NCBI GenBank assembly: GCA_947630315.1
Contig: CANRHA010000113.1
Location: 1 to 5,851, forward strand
Length of the DNA stretch: 5,851 nucleotides
Source of the DNA: an uncultured Clostridia bacterium
Lineage (GTDB): Bacteria > Bacillota > Clostridia > Oscillospirales > Ruminococcaceae
Direction of reading: 5' to 3'
This document shows positions 1 through 5,783 of this stretch, piece by piece. The notes under the pieces were generated by a model. It worked only from the letters and a program-made list of their open reading frames with translations. It was not told where the DNA came from and did not search any database. Both the position numbers and the translations under genes were made by a program. How positions within the stretch are numbered: position 1 is the stretch's first letter; every line of letters begins with the position of its first letter.

Positions 1-536
1 CGGGTCCATTCTCTCATCGCTTCACTGACGGCGTCCTTAAGGGTGGCGGTGCCGGTTTTTACCGGAACGACCTCGGAGCCTAAAAGCTTCATTCTGTAAA
101 CGTTGAGGGCCTGGCGCTTTGTGTCCTCCTCGCCCATGAAAACAACGCACTCCATACCCATAAGGGCGGCGGCGGTAGCGGTCGCAACGCCGTGCTGACC
201 TGCGCCGGTTTCGGCAATAAGGCGGGTCTTGCCCATCTTTTTGGCCAAAAGGGCCTGGCCTAAAACGTTGTTGATCTTATGAGCGCCGGTGTGGTTTAGA
301 TCCTCGCGCTTTAGATATATTTTCGCGCCGCCAAGGTCGCGCGTCATTTTTTCGGCGTAGTAGAGGCGCGAGGGCCTTCCGGCGTAATCGTTTAAAAGCG
401 CCGTAAGCTCGCGGTTGAACTCGGGGTCGTCCTTATAGCGGTTGTAGGCCGCTTCAAGCTCAATTACGGCGTTCATAAGCGTTTCGGGGATATACTGTCC
501 GCCGTGAACGCCGAAGCGTCCTTTTGATTGTGACAT
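1..536 (-). CDS. trpB: Tryptophan synthase beta chain TrpB, 3' end outside window
   Basis: This PLP enzyme condenses indole with L-serine to give L-tryptophan, as the beta subunit of the TrpA2B2 complex in the cytosol. I translated 178 codons from the ATG at 536-534; the family is about 390-400 residues, so roughly the N-terminal 45% is present and the window edge cuts it. Visible signatures are the N-terminal RFGVHGGQYIPE (7-18), GRPSRLYYAE (53-62), LNHTGAHKINN (80-90) with the PLP Schiff-base lysine at K87, and AETGAGQHG (108-116) with the catalytic glutamate at E109. The N-terminus and HKINN context fit the canonical TrpB1 type rather than TrpB2. The start is supported by an AAGGAG site 8 nt upstream that shares one base with the trpF stop codon, 13 nt before trpB. 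No frameshift is seen. trpA would be expected next, beyond the left edge (inference). Confidence 0.97.
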   Translation of the reverse strand, partial: MSQSKGRFGVHGGQYIPETLMNAVIELEAAYNRYKDDPEFNRELTALLNDYAGRPSRLYYAEKMTRDLGGAKIYLKREDLNHTGAHKINNVLGQALLAKKMGKTRLIAETGAGQHGVATATAAALMGMECVVFMGEEDTKRQALNVYRMKLLGSEVVPVKTGTATLKDAVSEAMREWT

Positions 537-544
537 ATTTTTCG

Positions 545-550
545 CTCCTT
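545..550 (-). promoter_or_regulatory. trpB ribosome binding site overlapping trpF stop
   Basis: AAGGAG lies 8 nt before the trpB ATG. Its first base is the last base of the trpF TAA (552-550), so ribosomes finishing trpF cover the trpB site. This suggests coupled translation without a coding overlap. Confidence 0.8.
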
Positions 551-1155
551 TATATTTTTTGGCCGCGGACTGCCTCCGCGAATCTTAGCATTTTTTTGGG
601 GTCCTTTACCCGGTCGGTCTCTATGCCCGAACTTACGTCGACGCAGTAGGGCCTCAGCGCTTTTACCGCCTCGGCGGCGTTTTCGGGGCAAAGCCCTCCG
701 GCGAGGAAATAATCCCTGCCGACGCTCTTTATAAGCCCCCAGTCGAACTGCTCGCCGGTGCCGGTTCCCGAATCAAGAAGAACATAATCGGCGGGGCATT
801 CCCGCGCGGCCTCTATATCTTCCGGCGATTTTACGCTGAAAGCCTTTGTGTCCGCCCTGCCCGACGATTTTCTCAGGTCGTTTATATACCCGGCGTCTTC
901 GTGCCCATGAAGCTGGGCCATGCCGAAATACCCGGTTTTCATCACCCGCTCGGCGTAATCAAACGGGCTGTCGACAAATACCGCCACAGGAGTGACCCGG
1001 GGGTCTAATCGGCGGATTATCTCTATTGCCGCCTCGGGGGTTATATACCGCCAGAACCTCGGCTCAAGGATAAACCCGGCGTAATCGGGCAGGACACGGT
1101 TTATCGCGTCGGCGGTTTCGGGCGAGCGTATCCCGCAGAATTTTATCTTTGTCAT
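550..1155 (-). CDS. trpF: Phosphoribosylanthranilate isomerase TrpF
   Basis: TrpF converts N-(5'-phosphoribosyl)anthranilate to CdRP, the third step of tryptophan synthesis, by an Amadori rearrangement in a cytosolic TIM barrel. The 201-residue length is typical of free-standing bacterial TrpF. Visible family motifs are KIKFCGIR (3-10) with the general-base cysteine C7, the QLHG strand (81-84), LLDSGTGTGEQFDW (126-139) with the general-acid aspartate D128, LAGGLCPEN (151-159) and VDVSSGIE (172-179) forming the phosphate site. The beta-2 loop reads EPRFWRYITPEAA; R36 is a plausible substrate arginine, and the tryptophan before it is a little unusual. The ATG overlaps the trpC TGA as ATGA. An AAAGG only about 4 nt upstream, inside the end of trpC, is a short-spaced ribosome site, so coupling to trpC translation is likely. 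TrpF is separate from TrpC here, unlike the fused E. coli protein. Confidence 0.97.
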   Translation of the reverse strand: MTKIKFCGIRSPETADAINRVLPDYAGFILEPRFWRYITPEAAIEIIRRLDPRVTPVAVFVDSPFDYAERVMKTGYFGMAQLHGHEDAGYINDLRKSSGRADTKAFSVKSPEDIEAARECPADYVLLDSGTGTGEQFDWGLIKSVGRDYFLAGGLCPENAAEAVKALRPYCVDVSSGIETDRVKDPKKMLRFAEAVRGQKI

Positions 1156-1931
1156 TGACCTTTTAACTCCCTGAGCTTTGCGGCTATGTCGGCCGATCTC
1201 ATAAGCGTTTCGCCGATCAGGACCGCGTCCGCCCCGATATTTTGCAGCGAGATCACGTCGTCGCGGGTCTTTACGCCGCTCTCCGAGACGAATACTCTAT
1301 CCTTAGGAACAAGGCTCCGCAGGCGGCGGCTGTTTTCCTGATCTACCGAAAAATCCTTCAGATTGCGGTTGTTTACGCCTATCACCCTTGCCCCGGCGGC
1401 GAGAGCGGATTCAATTTCGCACTCGTCGTGAGCCTCGACAAGGGCCGACATTCCGAGGCCGTCGCAGATTTCGATATAATCCTTTATCTCGGCAGGGCCG
1501 AGTATCGAGCATATAAGGAGAACTGCCTTTGCGCCGAGCAGCCGCGCCTCCCATATCATGTACTCGTCGACGGTGAAATCCTTTCTCAGACACGGCGCCG
1601 AGACGCGCGCGGATATCTCTTTGAGGTATTCGTCGGACCCCAAAAACTTTGTGGGCTCGGTCAGGACCGATATCGCCGCCGCGCCTGCCCTGTCGTATGC
1701 CTCGGCGATGTCGAGGTACTTAAAATCGGGCGAGATAAGCCCCTTAGACGGCGAGGCTTTTTTGCATTCGCAGATAAAGGATATGCCCTCGGCCTTAAGG
1801 GCGGTTTCAAACTCAAAACCGAGCTTTGGCGCGCTTAAAGCCGCTGATCTTACTTCCGAAAGGGGCGCGCGGCGCTTTGACTCCGCAACGCGCTCCCTTG
1901 CGCTTTCGGCGAGAATGTCAAGTACAGTCAT
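1152..1931 (-). CDS. trpC: Indole-3-glycerol-phosphate synthase TrpC
   Basis: TrpC closes the indole ring: CdRP is decarboxylated and dehydrated to indole-3-glycerol phosphate in a cytosolic TIM barrel. The 259 residues match the single-domain family length. All expected active-site positions can be seen: E55 and K57 in ICECKKASPSKG (53-64), K117 in PCLRKDF (113-119), E166 in LVEAH (164-168), N187 and R189 in GVNNRNL (185-191), and SESGV (216-220) with E217. VLIGE (237-241) gives the C-terminal phosphate-binding region. Its ATG overlaps the trpD TGA (ATGA). The only upstream purine run is AAAGG about 10 nt away, so the ribosome site is weak and translation probably depends on termination at trpD. 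A long plus-strand reading frame opposite this gene is a codon-bias shadow. No missing residues or breaks were seen. Confidence 0.98.
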   Translation of the reverse strand: MTVLDILAESARERVAESKRRAPLSEVRSAALSAPKLGFEFETALKAEGISFICECKKASPSKGLISPDFKYLDIAEAYDRAGAAAISVLTEPTKFLGSDEYLKEISARVSAPCLRKDFTVDEYMIWEARLLGAKAVLLICSILGPAEIKDYIEICDGLGMSALVEAHDECEIESALAAGARVIGVNNRNLKDFSVDQENSRRLRSLVPKDRVFVSESGVKTRDDVISLQNIGADAVLIGETLMRSADIAAKLRELKGQ

Positions 1932-2950
1932 GAGTTTGAAGCCTTTATAAATTCATCGAGCTTTTTCATCGCCGCGCCGGAATCGATAAGCTCGGCGGCA
2001 AGCTTTATGCCTTCGGCTACAGAATCGGCCTTTCCGCCGATGTATATTCCCGCGCCGGCGTTCATCAGAACCGCGTTGCGCTTTGCGCCCTTCTCCGCCC
2101 CGCAGAGTATCGCGCGGGTGATGGTTGCGTTTTCGGCGGGAGTTCCGCCTACAAGATCGGACTTGCGGCAGGTCTCAAAGCCGAAATCTTCGGGCTTTAT
2201 TACGTAGGTTTTATACATGTCGCCCTTGAACTCACATACCGTAGTAGGCGAGCTGAGGGAAATCTCATCTAACTTATCCTGGCCGTAGACCACCATTCCG
2301 CGCTTTACGCCGAGGCTCATGAGCACCTTTGCAAGCGGCTCGCAGAGGGATTCGTCATATACGCCGAGGAGCTGGAGCTGAGGATGGGCAGGGTTGGTCA
2401 GCGGGCCTAAGATGTTGAATACCGTTCTGAAGCCTAACTCGCGGCGGATAGCGCCTACATACTTCATCGAGGGGTGATATTTCTGTGCAAAGCAGAAGGT
2501 TATGCCTATATCCTGCAAGAGCTTTCTGCACTTTTCCGGCTCGAGGTCGATGTTCACTCCGAGCGCTTCAAGGCAATCCGCCGCGCCGCACTTTGAACTT
2601 GCCGCGCGGTTGCCGTGCTTTGCGACCTTTATACCCGAGGCGGCTATGATTATTGCCGAGGTGGTGGAAATGTTTATCGAGCCTGCGTTGTCGCCGCCGG
2701 TTCCCACGATTTCAAACAGCTCCATTCCGCTGCCGTCTACGGCGAGCGCCGCCGCCCTCATCGCCGCGGCACAGCCCGCTATTTCGTCTATCGTCTCCGA
2801 TTTGGTGCTCTTAGTTGACAGCGCGGCCAAAAACGCGGCGTTCTGGGTCGGGGTCGTGGCGCCGGTCATTATTTCGCTCATCACTCCGTAGGCTTCGTCG
2901 TAGGTGAGGTCCTGCTTCATGACGATTTTTGCGATTGCTTCTTTGATCAT
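1928..2950 (-). CDS. trpD: Anthranilate phosphoribosyltransferase TrpD
   Basis: TrpD transfers phosphoribosyl from PRPP to anthranilate, the second committed step. It is a cytosolic, usually homodimeric enzyme with the nucleoside phosphorylase/PRT type III fold. The 340 residues are the standard length with no fused glutamine amidotransferase. Visible motifs are VGTGGDN (82-88), the PRPP glycine loop; SINISTTSA (91-99); KHGNRAASSKCGAADCLEAL (111-130), the anthranilate/PRPP loop; R169-R170 in the anthranilate region; FNILGPLTNP (178-187); and D228-E229 in KLDEIS, the metal-binding pair. The loop has CGAADC where many relatives have SGSADV, a conservative variant rather than a lost catalytic residue. 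The start ATG at 2950 has an excellent AGGAGGT six bases upstream. This gene restarts translation after a 49-nt gap from trpG, whereas its 3' end overlaps trpC by four bases. Confidence 0.98.
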   Translation of the reverse strand: MIKEAIAKIVMKQDLTYDEAYGVMSEIMTGATTPTQNAAFLAALSTKSTKSETIDEIAGCAAAMRAAALAVDGSGMELFEIVGTGGDNAGSINISTTSAIIIAASGIKVAKHGNRAASSKCGAADCLEALGVNIDLEPEKCRKLLQDIGITFCFAQKYHPSMKYVGAIRRELGFRTVFNILGPLTNPAHPQLQLLGVYDESLCEPLAKVLMSLGVKRGMVVYGQDKLDEISLSSPTTVCEFKGDMYKTYVIKPEDFGFETCRKSDLVGGTPAENATITRAILCGAEKGAKRNAVLMNAGAGIYIGGKADSVAEGIKLAAELIDSGAAMKKLDEFIKASNS

Positions 2951-2956
2951 AATAAT

Positions 2957-2963
2957 ACCTCCT
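2957..2963 (-). promoter_or_regulatory. trpD ribosome binding site
   Basis: AGGAGGT lies six bases before the trpD ATG. It is the strongest Shine-Dalgarno match inside the operon after trpG, which fits independent initiation after the trpG-trpD gap. Confidence 0.85.
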
Positions 2964-2983
2964 GTATAATAAATGATAATTAT

Positions 2984-3000
2984 AAACTATTGTATAGTTT
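2984..3000 (-). repeat. AT-rich inverted repeat in the trpG-trpD gap
   Basis: On the minus strand AAACTAT and ATAGTTT form a perfect 7-bp stem around a 3-nt ACA loop, beginning at the last base of the trpG stop codon. The stem has a single G-C pair and no following U-run, so it is not a convincing terminator. The whole 49-nt gap (2951-2999) is strongly AT-rich compared with its neighbours. A role in spacing, mRNA processing or setting trpD translation is only a guess. Confidence 0.5.
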
Positions 3001-3572
3001 TACCGCCCTATTGATATGAAGTTTTCGAGCATTTTTTTGCCGTCGGGGGTCATGATGCTCTCGGGGTGGAACTGTACGCCGAATATCGGGTAGGATTTAT
3101 GCTGTACCGCCATTATTTCGCCGCTGTCGGTGAGGGCGGTTATCTTAAGGCAGTCGGGAACGGTTTTGGGGTCGGCTGCGAGGGAATGGTACCTTGCGAC
3201 CGGGGCGCGCACCGGCAATCCCTTAAAGAGAGGACATAAGGGGTCGAAGGTGACGTCCGACTGTTTGCCGTGCATAAGGCGTTCGGCGTAGGTGACGGTT
3301 GCGCCGTAGGCCTGGCAGATAGCCTGATGGCCGAGGCAGACCCCGAGCGTCGGGATATTTTTTGATACCGTTGCCGCTACTTCCTGAGTTACGCCTGCGT
3401 CCTCGGGGCGGCCGGGGCCGGGGGAAAGGACTATATGAGAGGGATTGAGGGCGGCGATCTCGGCGGCGGTAAGTTCGTCGTTGCGGATAACCTTTATATC
3501 GGGGGAGATCGCGCCGATGAGCTGGTAGAGGTTATAAGAGAAGCTGTCGTAGTTATCGATTAAAAGGATCAT
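3000..3572 (-). CDS. trpG: Anthranilate synthase glutamine amidotransferase subunit TrpG
   Basis: TrpG is a class I glutamine amidotransferase that hydrolyses glutamine and channels ammonia to TrpE for anthranilate synthesis. The 190-residue length is that of the free-standing subunit. Visible motifs are LIDNYDSFSYNL (4-15), LSPGPGRPEDAG (49-60), the nucleophile elbow GVCLGHQA with C79, ARYHSL (126-131) and FGVQFHPES (164-172), which supplies H169 and E171 of the triad. Its ATG overlaps the trpE TGA as ATGA, and an AGGAGG lies within the last trpE codons 7 nt upstream, a well-placed start that suggests 1:1 coupled synthesis with TrpE. Proteins of this family (TrpG/PabA) can also serve aminodeoxychorismate synthase. 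The operon position makes TrpG the main call, but a dual role in folate synthesis cannot be excluded from sequence. Confidence 0.97.
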   Translation of the reverse strand: MILLIDNYDSFSYNLYQLIGAISPDIKVIRNDELTAAEIAALNPSHIVLSPGPGRPEDAGVTQEVAATVSKNIPTLGVCLGHQAICQAYGATVTYAERLMHGKQSDVTFDPLCPLFKGLPVRAPVARYHSLAADPKTVPDCLKITALTDSGEIMAVQHKSYPIFGVQFHPESIMTPDGKKMLENFISIGR

Positions 3573-5044
3573 AGCTGCACCTCCTCGGCCTGTTTAAGCG
3601 CGCTCAGGACCGCCGCGGCCTTGTTAAGGCACTCCTGAAATTCTTTTTCGGGAACAGAATCGGCAACTATTCCCGCGCCGGACCTCACAAACACCTTGCC
3701 GTTCTTTTTATATGCGATCCGTATGGCTATGCATGTGTCGAGGTTGCCGGTGAAATCGATATATCCTATAGCGCCGCCGTAGATGCCGCGCTTGTTGTTT
3801 TCAAGCTCGCCTATTAGCTGGCAGGCCCTTATTTTCGGCGCGCCGGAGAGGGTCCCGGCCGGCAGGACGGCGCCGACAGCGTCCAAAGCGTCGAAGCGTT
3901 CGGGGTCTATCTCGCCCCTGACGGTCGAGCCTATGTGCATGACGTGGGAGTAGCGCTCTATTGAATGGTACTTTTCGACCGAAACGCTGCCGAAGCGGCT
4001 GATTTTTCCGAGGTCGTTCCGTCCGAGATCGACAAGCATGTTGTGCTCGGCAAGCTCCTTTTCATCGGCTAAAAGCTCGGCTTCAAGCTTGAGGTCCTCC
4101 TCCTCGGTTTTGCCCCTCGGGCGGGTTCCGGCGAGCGGGAAGGTGTGTAAAACGCCGTTTTCAAGTTTTACAAGCGTCTCGGGAGAGGCGCCGGCGACTT
4201 CAACGTCGGTTCCGCAGAGGTAGAACATATAAGGAGAAGGGTTTATCGTCCGCAGAATGCGGTAGGTGTTCAAAAGGCTGCCCTCAAACGGCGCGCTCAG
4301 GCGGTTTGAAAGAACTATCTGGAAGATATCCCCCTCGCGGATGTAGTGCTTTGCCTTTTCGACCATGGCGCAATAGGCTTCGCGGCTGAATAACGGCTGC
4401 GCCTCGGCCAAAAGTCTGCCGCCCTTTTCGCGCGGGCAGCTGCCCTTGTTTTTGTATAAAAGCTCCGCAAGGGCGTTCAGATCGGCTACTGCCTTGTCAT
4501 ATCCCGCGTCGGCGTCGGAAAGATCGGCGTTTGATATCAGGATAATTTTCTGGCGGAAGTTGTCAAAAGCTATGACCCGGTCAAAGAGCATCAGGTCGAG
4601 GTCGCGGAAATCCTCCTCGTCCGAAACGTCGACATGCGCCGCAGGCTCGACGTCGCCGAAATAATCGTATGCAAAATACCCGACAAGTCCGCCGGTAAAG
4701 GGCGGCAGGCCCTCTATCTTCGGGCTTTTGTAGTCGCCGAGTATCTTTCTGATGTATTCGGCGGGGTCGGCGGTTTTTACCTTGAAATCATCTGCCGAAA
4801 ACTCTCCGCCCGAGTAGGTTATCTCCATCTTCGGCTCAAAGCCGAGGAAGGTGTAGCGGCCCCATTTCTCCTTGCCTTCTATCGATTCGAGCAGGTAACA
4901 GTGGCTCGATCTGGTCTTAAGGATCCTTAAAATTTCGATCGGCGTGAAGGAATCTGACAGCAGCTCGCAGGAGACGGGGCAGATCTTATAGACGTTTTTT
5001 TCGGCGATCAGTTTTACTTCTTCTTTTGAGGGCGTGAACTTCAT
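3569..5044 (-). CDS. trpE: Anthranilate synthase component I TrpE
   Basis: TrpE converts chorismate to anthranilate using ammonia supplied by TrpG, the first committed step and usual feedback-controlled point of the pathway. The 491 residues fit the family. The N-terminal domain carries LLES (51-54), and NPSPYMFY (268-275) is the second element of the known tryptophan-binding inhibitory site, so feedback inhibition is expected. The catalytic domain shows GASPETLV (285-292), FPLAGTRPRG (302-311), HNMLVDLGRNDLG (334-346), SHVMHIGSTV (366-375), PAGTLSGAPK (395-404), GGAIGY (423-428) and RSGAGIVADS (454-463). LLES argues against PabB, as does the operon. The ATG at 5044 is the only sensible start, but its AGGAGG is 12 nt away, longer than optimal. 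The gene follows a T-box leader and overlaps trpG by four bases. Confidence 0.98.
   Translation of the reverse strand: MKFTPSKEEVKLIAEKNVYKICPVSCELLSDSFTPIEILRILKTRSSHCYLLESIEGKEKWGRYTFLGFEPKMEITYSGGEFSADDFKVKTADPAEYIRKILGDYKSPKIEGLPPFTGGLVGYFAYDYFGDVEPAAHVDVSDEEDFRDLDLMLFDRVIAFDNFRQKIILISNADLSDADAGYDKAVADLNALAELLYKNKGSCPREKGGRLLAEAQPLFSREAYCAMVEKAKHYIREGDIFQIVLSNRLSAPFEGSLLNTYRILRTINPSPYMFYLCGTDVEVAGASPETLVKLENGVLHTFPLAGTRPRGKTEEEDLKLEAELLADEKELAEHNMLVDLGRNDLGKISRFGSVSVEKYHSIERYSHVMHIGSTVRGEIDPERFDALDAVGAVLPAGTLSGAPKIRACQLIGELENNKRGIYGGAIGYIDFTGNLDTCIAIRIAYKKNGKVFVRSGAGIVADSVPEKEFQECLNKAAAVLSALKQAEEVQL
3580..3585 (-). promoter_or_regulatory. trpG ribosome binding site inside the trpE 3' end
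   Basis: AGGAGG is embedded in the codons for the C-terminal Glu-Glu-Val of TrpE, 7 nt before the trpG ATG. It supports the chosen trpG start and tight TrpE-TrpG coupling. Confidence 0.85.
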
Positions 5045-5056
5045 GGCGCTTGGCGG

Positions 5057-5062
5057 CCTCCT
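5057..5062 (-). promoter_or_regulatory. trpE ribosome binding site with a long spacer
   Basis: AGGAGG within AAAAAAGGAGG is the only good Shine-Dalgarno sequence before trpE. It sits 12 nt from the ATG, compared with 6-8 nt for trpD, trpG, trpB and acpP here. No ATG, GTG or TTG lies in a better in-frame position nearby, so the start is kept. Confidence 0.7.
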
Positions 5063-5089
5063 TTTTTGATGTTTTTGCCGCGGGGCTGC

Positions 5090-5135
5090 AAAATAAAATC
5101 GCCCCGACAGCTTTAGTTAAAAACTGTCAAGGACG
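5090..5135 (-). terminator. Intrinsic terminator of the trp T-box
   Basis: CGUCCUUGACAG (5135-5124) pairs with CUGUCGGGGCG (5110-5100), with one bulged U and two G-U pairs. UUU/AAA pairs can extend the stem at its top. It is followed by AUUUUAUUUU (5099-5090). Its 5' arm shares 5135-5127 with the antiterminator, so the two folds exclude each other, as expected for a transcriptional T-box. Confidence 0.88.
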
Positions 5136-5168
5136 AATAGCTTATATCTATCCGCGTTGCCACCTTGA
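5127..5168 (-). promoter_or_regulatory. T-box antiterminator helix
   Basis: Helix A1 pairs UCAAGG (5168-5163) with CCUUGA (5132-5127). A 7-nt bulge UGGCAAC (5162-5156) holds the tRNA acceptor-binding UGGN. Helix A2 pairs GCGGAUAG with CUAUUCGU (5155-5148 with 5140-5133) around the loop AUAUAAG. The fourth bulge base is C, which can pair with a G discriminator followed by CCA, as in bacterial tRNA-Trp. The consensus bulge is UGGNACC, so one base differs. Confidence 0.88.
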
Positions 5169-5377
5169 TTCGCCCGGTTAAGGCGCTCTTAGCGGGATAC
5201 GTTCATATCCCCGGCAACTGACGTATGCCCTCACGTTGCAGAATACTCGGCTGACGCCTTTGACTGCACCCTCGGCGGCCCATTGTGGCGGACAGTAATG
5301 ACCCGGCTCTCAGCACCCCGGGATCTCTGTACGATCTTATCCGCTTTTACTCCCGCTTCATCGGTTTGACTAAACGA

Positions 5378-5406
5378 ATTATACTCCCGCGGAGAGCATT
5401 TGTCAA
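5378..5406 (-). promoter_or_regulatory. Promoter of the trp operon
   Basis: There is a perfect -35 TTGACA (5406-5401), a 17-bp spacer and a perfect -10 TATAAT (5383-5378). This is a full housekeeping sigma consensus with predicted initiation at the A near 5371, just before T-box Stem I. Such a strong promoter fits control by attenuation downstream. The spacer is occupied by one arm of the inverted repeat at 5384-5429. Confidence 0.92.
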
Positions 5407-5429
5407 GACCTTTTTTGCCTCCGCGGGAG
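5384..5429. repeat. 11-bp perfect inverted repeat around the trp -35 box
   Basis: CTCCCGCGGAG (5384-5394) and CTCCGCGGGAG (5419-5429) are exact reverse complements separated by 24 bp. One arm fills most of the trp -35/-10 spacer; the -35 lies in the loop; the other arm is upstream, 10 nt after the acpP stop. It could be a regulator operator or a hairpin ending acpP transcription. On the minus strand it is followed only by UAUAAUU, so the terminator reading is weak. On the plus strand it is followed by a better T-rich run, but no plus-strand gene precedes it. Confidence 0.75.
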
Positions 5430-5439
5430 AAATTATTTT

Positions 5440-5667
5440 TTACTGATTGTCTTCAATATACTTTACGATATCGGAGACGGTGCGGATATTTTCAACCGCG
5501 TCGTCGGGTATCTCGATGCCGAACTCGTCCTCAAAGGACATCACAAGGTCTACGACGTCGAGAGAATCTGCGCCCAGATCGTCGGTTATCGACGACTCGT
5601 AGGTTATGCTCTCGGGGTCGATGTCAAGCTGAGCGGCGATGATCGATTTTATTTTTTCAAATACCAT
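5440..5667 (-). CDS. acpP: Acyl carrier protein
   Basis: ACP carries growing fatty-acyl chains on a 4'-phosphopantetheine arm and hands them between cytosolic FASII enzymes. The 75-residue length, strong acidity and four-helix pattern are typical. The diagnostic attachment site is LGADSLDVVD (31-40), with S35 as the modified serine, followed by the recognition helix DVVDLVMSFEDEFGIEIPDD, also characteristic. An AGGAGGT lies 8 nt before the ATG, and a separate promoter lies about 40 nt upstream, so the gene can be expressed on its own. It ends 33 nt before the trp -35, in the same orientation as the trp operon, but there is no functional link between the two. The usual fatty-acid neighbours (plsX, fab genes, rnc) are not visible. 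A specialised carrier protein cannot be ruled out, but nothing in the sequence suggests one. Confidence 0.96.
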   Translation of the reverse strand: MVFEKIKSIIAAQLDIDPESITYESSITDDLGADSLDVVDLVMSFEDEFGIEIPDDAVENIRTVSDIVKYIEDNQ

Positions 5668-5675
5668 TCTGTGTT

Positions 5676-5682
5676 ACCTCCT
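5676..5682 (-). promoter_or_regulatory. acpP ribosome binding site
   Basis: AGGAGGT lies 8 nt before the acpP ATG and confirms that start. Confidence 0.88.
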
Positions 5683-5706
5683 GATGTTATTTCGTGGTAT
5701 GGATAT

Positions 5707-5735
5707 AGTGTAGCGCCCTTGAAGGTAATTGTCAA
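5707..5735 (-). promoter_or_regulatory. Promoter of acpP
   Basis: A -35 TTGACA (5735-5730), a 17-bp spacer and a -10 TACACT (5712-5707, four of six consensus bases) predict initiation near 5700 and a short leader of about 33 nt. The context CTTGACAA is shared with the trp promoter. Confidence 0.82.
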
Positions 5736-5760
5736 GAGGTTGCGCGAAAAAAGAAGGCGG

Positions 5761-5783
5761 AAAAAATTGCGCCGGCAGCGCAA
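5761..5783 (-). terminator. Intrinsic terminator upstream of acpP
   Basis: UUGCGC and GCGCAA form a 6-bp stem around UGCCG, followed directly by six U residues. It lies 23 nt after the probable stop codon at 5809-5807 and before the acpP promoter, so it likely ends the upstream minus-strand transcript. Confidence 0.75.

Larger units (their letters stand above)
5090..5371 (-). ncRNA. T-box riboswitch (tRNA-Trp responsive) leader of the trp operon
   Basis: This cis-acting leader senses uncharged tRNA and controls transcription into trpE. I recognise it from the T-box core AAGGUGGCAACGCGG (5166-5152), a variant of AGGGUGGNACCGCG. Stem I spans about 5365-5268. It has the loop-E AGUA (5351-5348), an AGAGA AG-bulge (5328-5324) and a distal CCCGG/CCGGG hairpin with an 11-nt GGUGCUGAGAG loop (5317-5307). 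The opposite strand of the specifier loop reads CACAAUGGG, placing UGG (5282-5280) as the specifier codon for tRNA-Trp. A Stem III hairpin GGGAUA/UAUCCC lies at 5211-5194. The region between Stem I and Stem III (about 5267-5214) can form TGCAG/CTGCA or GCAAC/GTTGC helices that share bases, so the Stem II layout is uncertain. The predicted transcript starts near 5371. Identity is firm; individual stems were folded by eye. Confidence 0.93.

Noticed and set aside
473..691. 72-codon minus-strand frame across the trpF-trpB junction
   Set aside because: It overlaps trpF and trpB in another frame. The product is a low-complexity Arg/Lys-rich string and both real genes are clear.
1242..1838. 198-codon plus-strand open frame opposite trpC
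   Set aside because: It lies wholly inside trpC, which has all active-site motifs. It has no ribosome site and its translation resembles no family; it is a codon-bias shadow.
1558..1950. 130-codon plus-strand open frame over trpC and the trpD end
   Set aside because: It is the antisense of well-supported coding sequence and crosses the trpD/trpC junction, with no ribosome site or recognisable protein features.
2961..3010. Internal promoter before trpD
   Set aside because: A TATAAT-like hexamer occurs in the AT-rich gap, but the position 17 bp upstream reads GGCGGT, not a -35 box.
3569..5044. trpE as aminodeoxychorismate synthase PabB
   Set aside because: The LLES and NPSPYMFY tryptophan-site motifs, the T-box for tRNA-Trp and the complete trp operon context favour TrpE.
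5045..5371. Leader-peptide attenuation or TRAP-type control of trp
   Set aside because: No short ORF with tandem Trp codons and no regular GAG/UAG repeats were seen; the T-box core, specifier and antiterminator account for the leader.
5400..5642. 80-codon plus-strand frame opposite acpP
   Set aside because: It is antisense to acpP, arginine-rich with no family features, and begins inside the trp promoter region.
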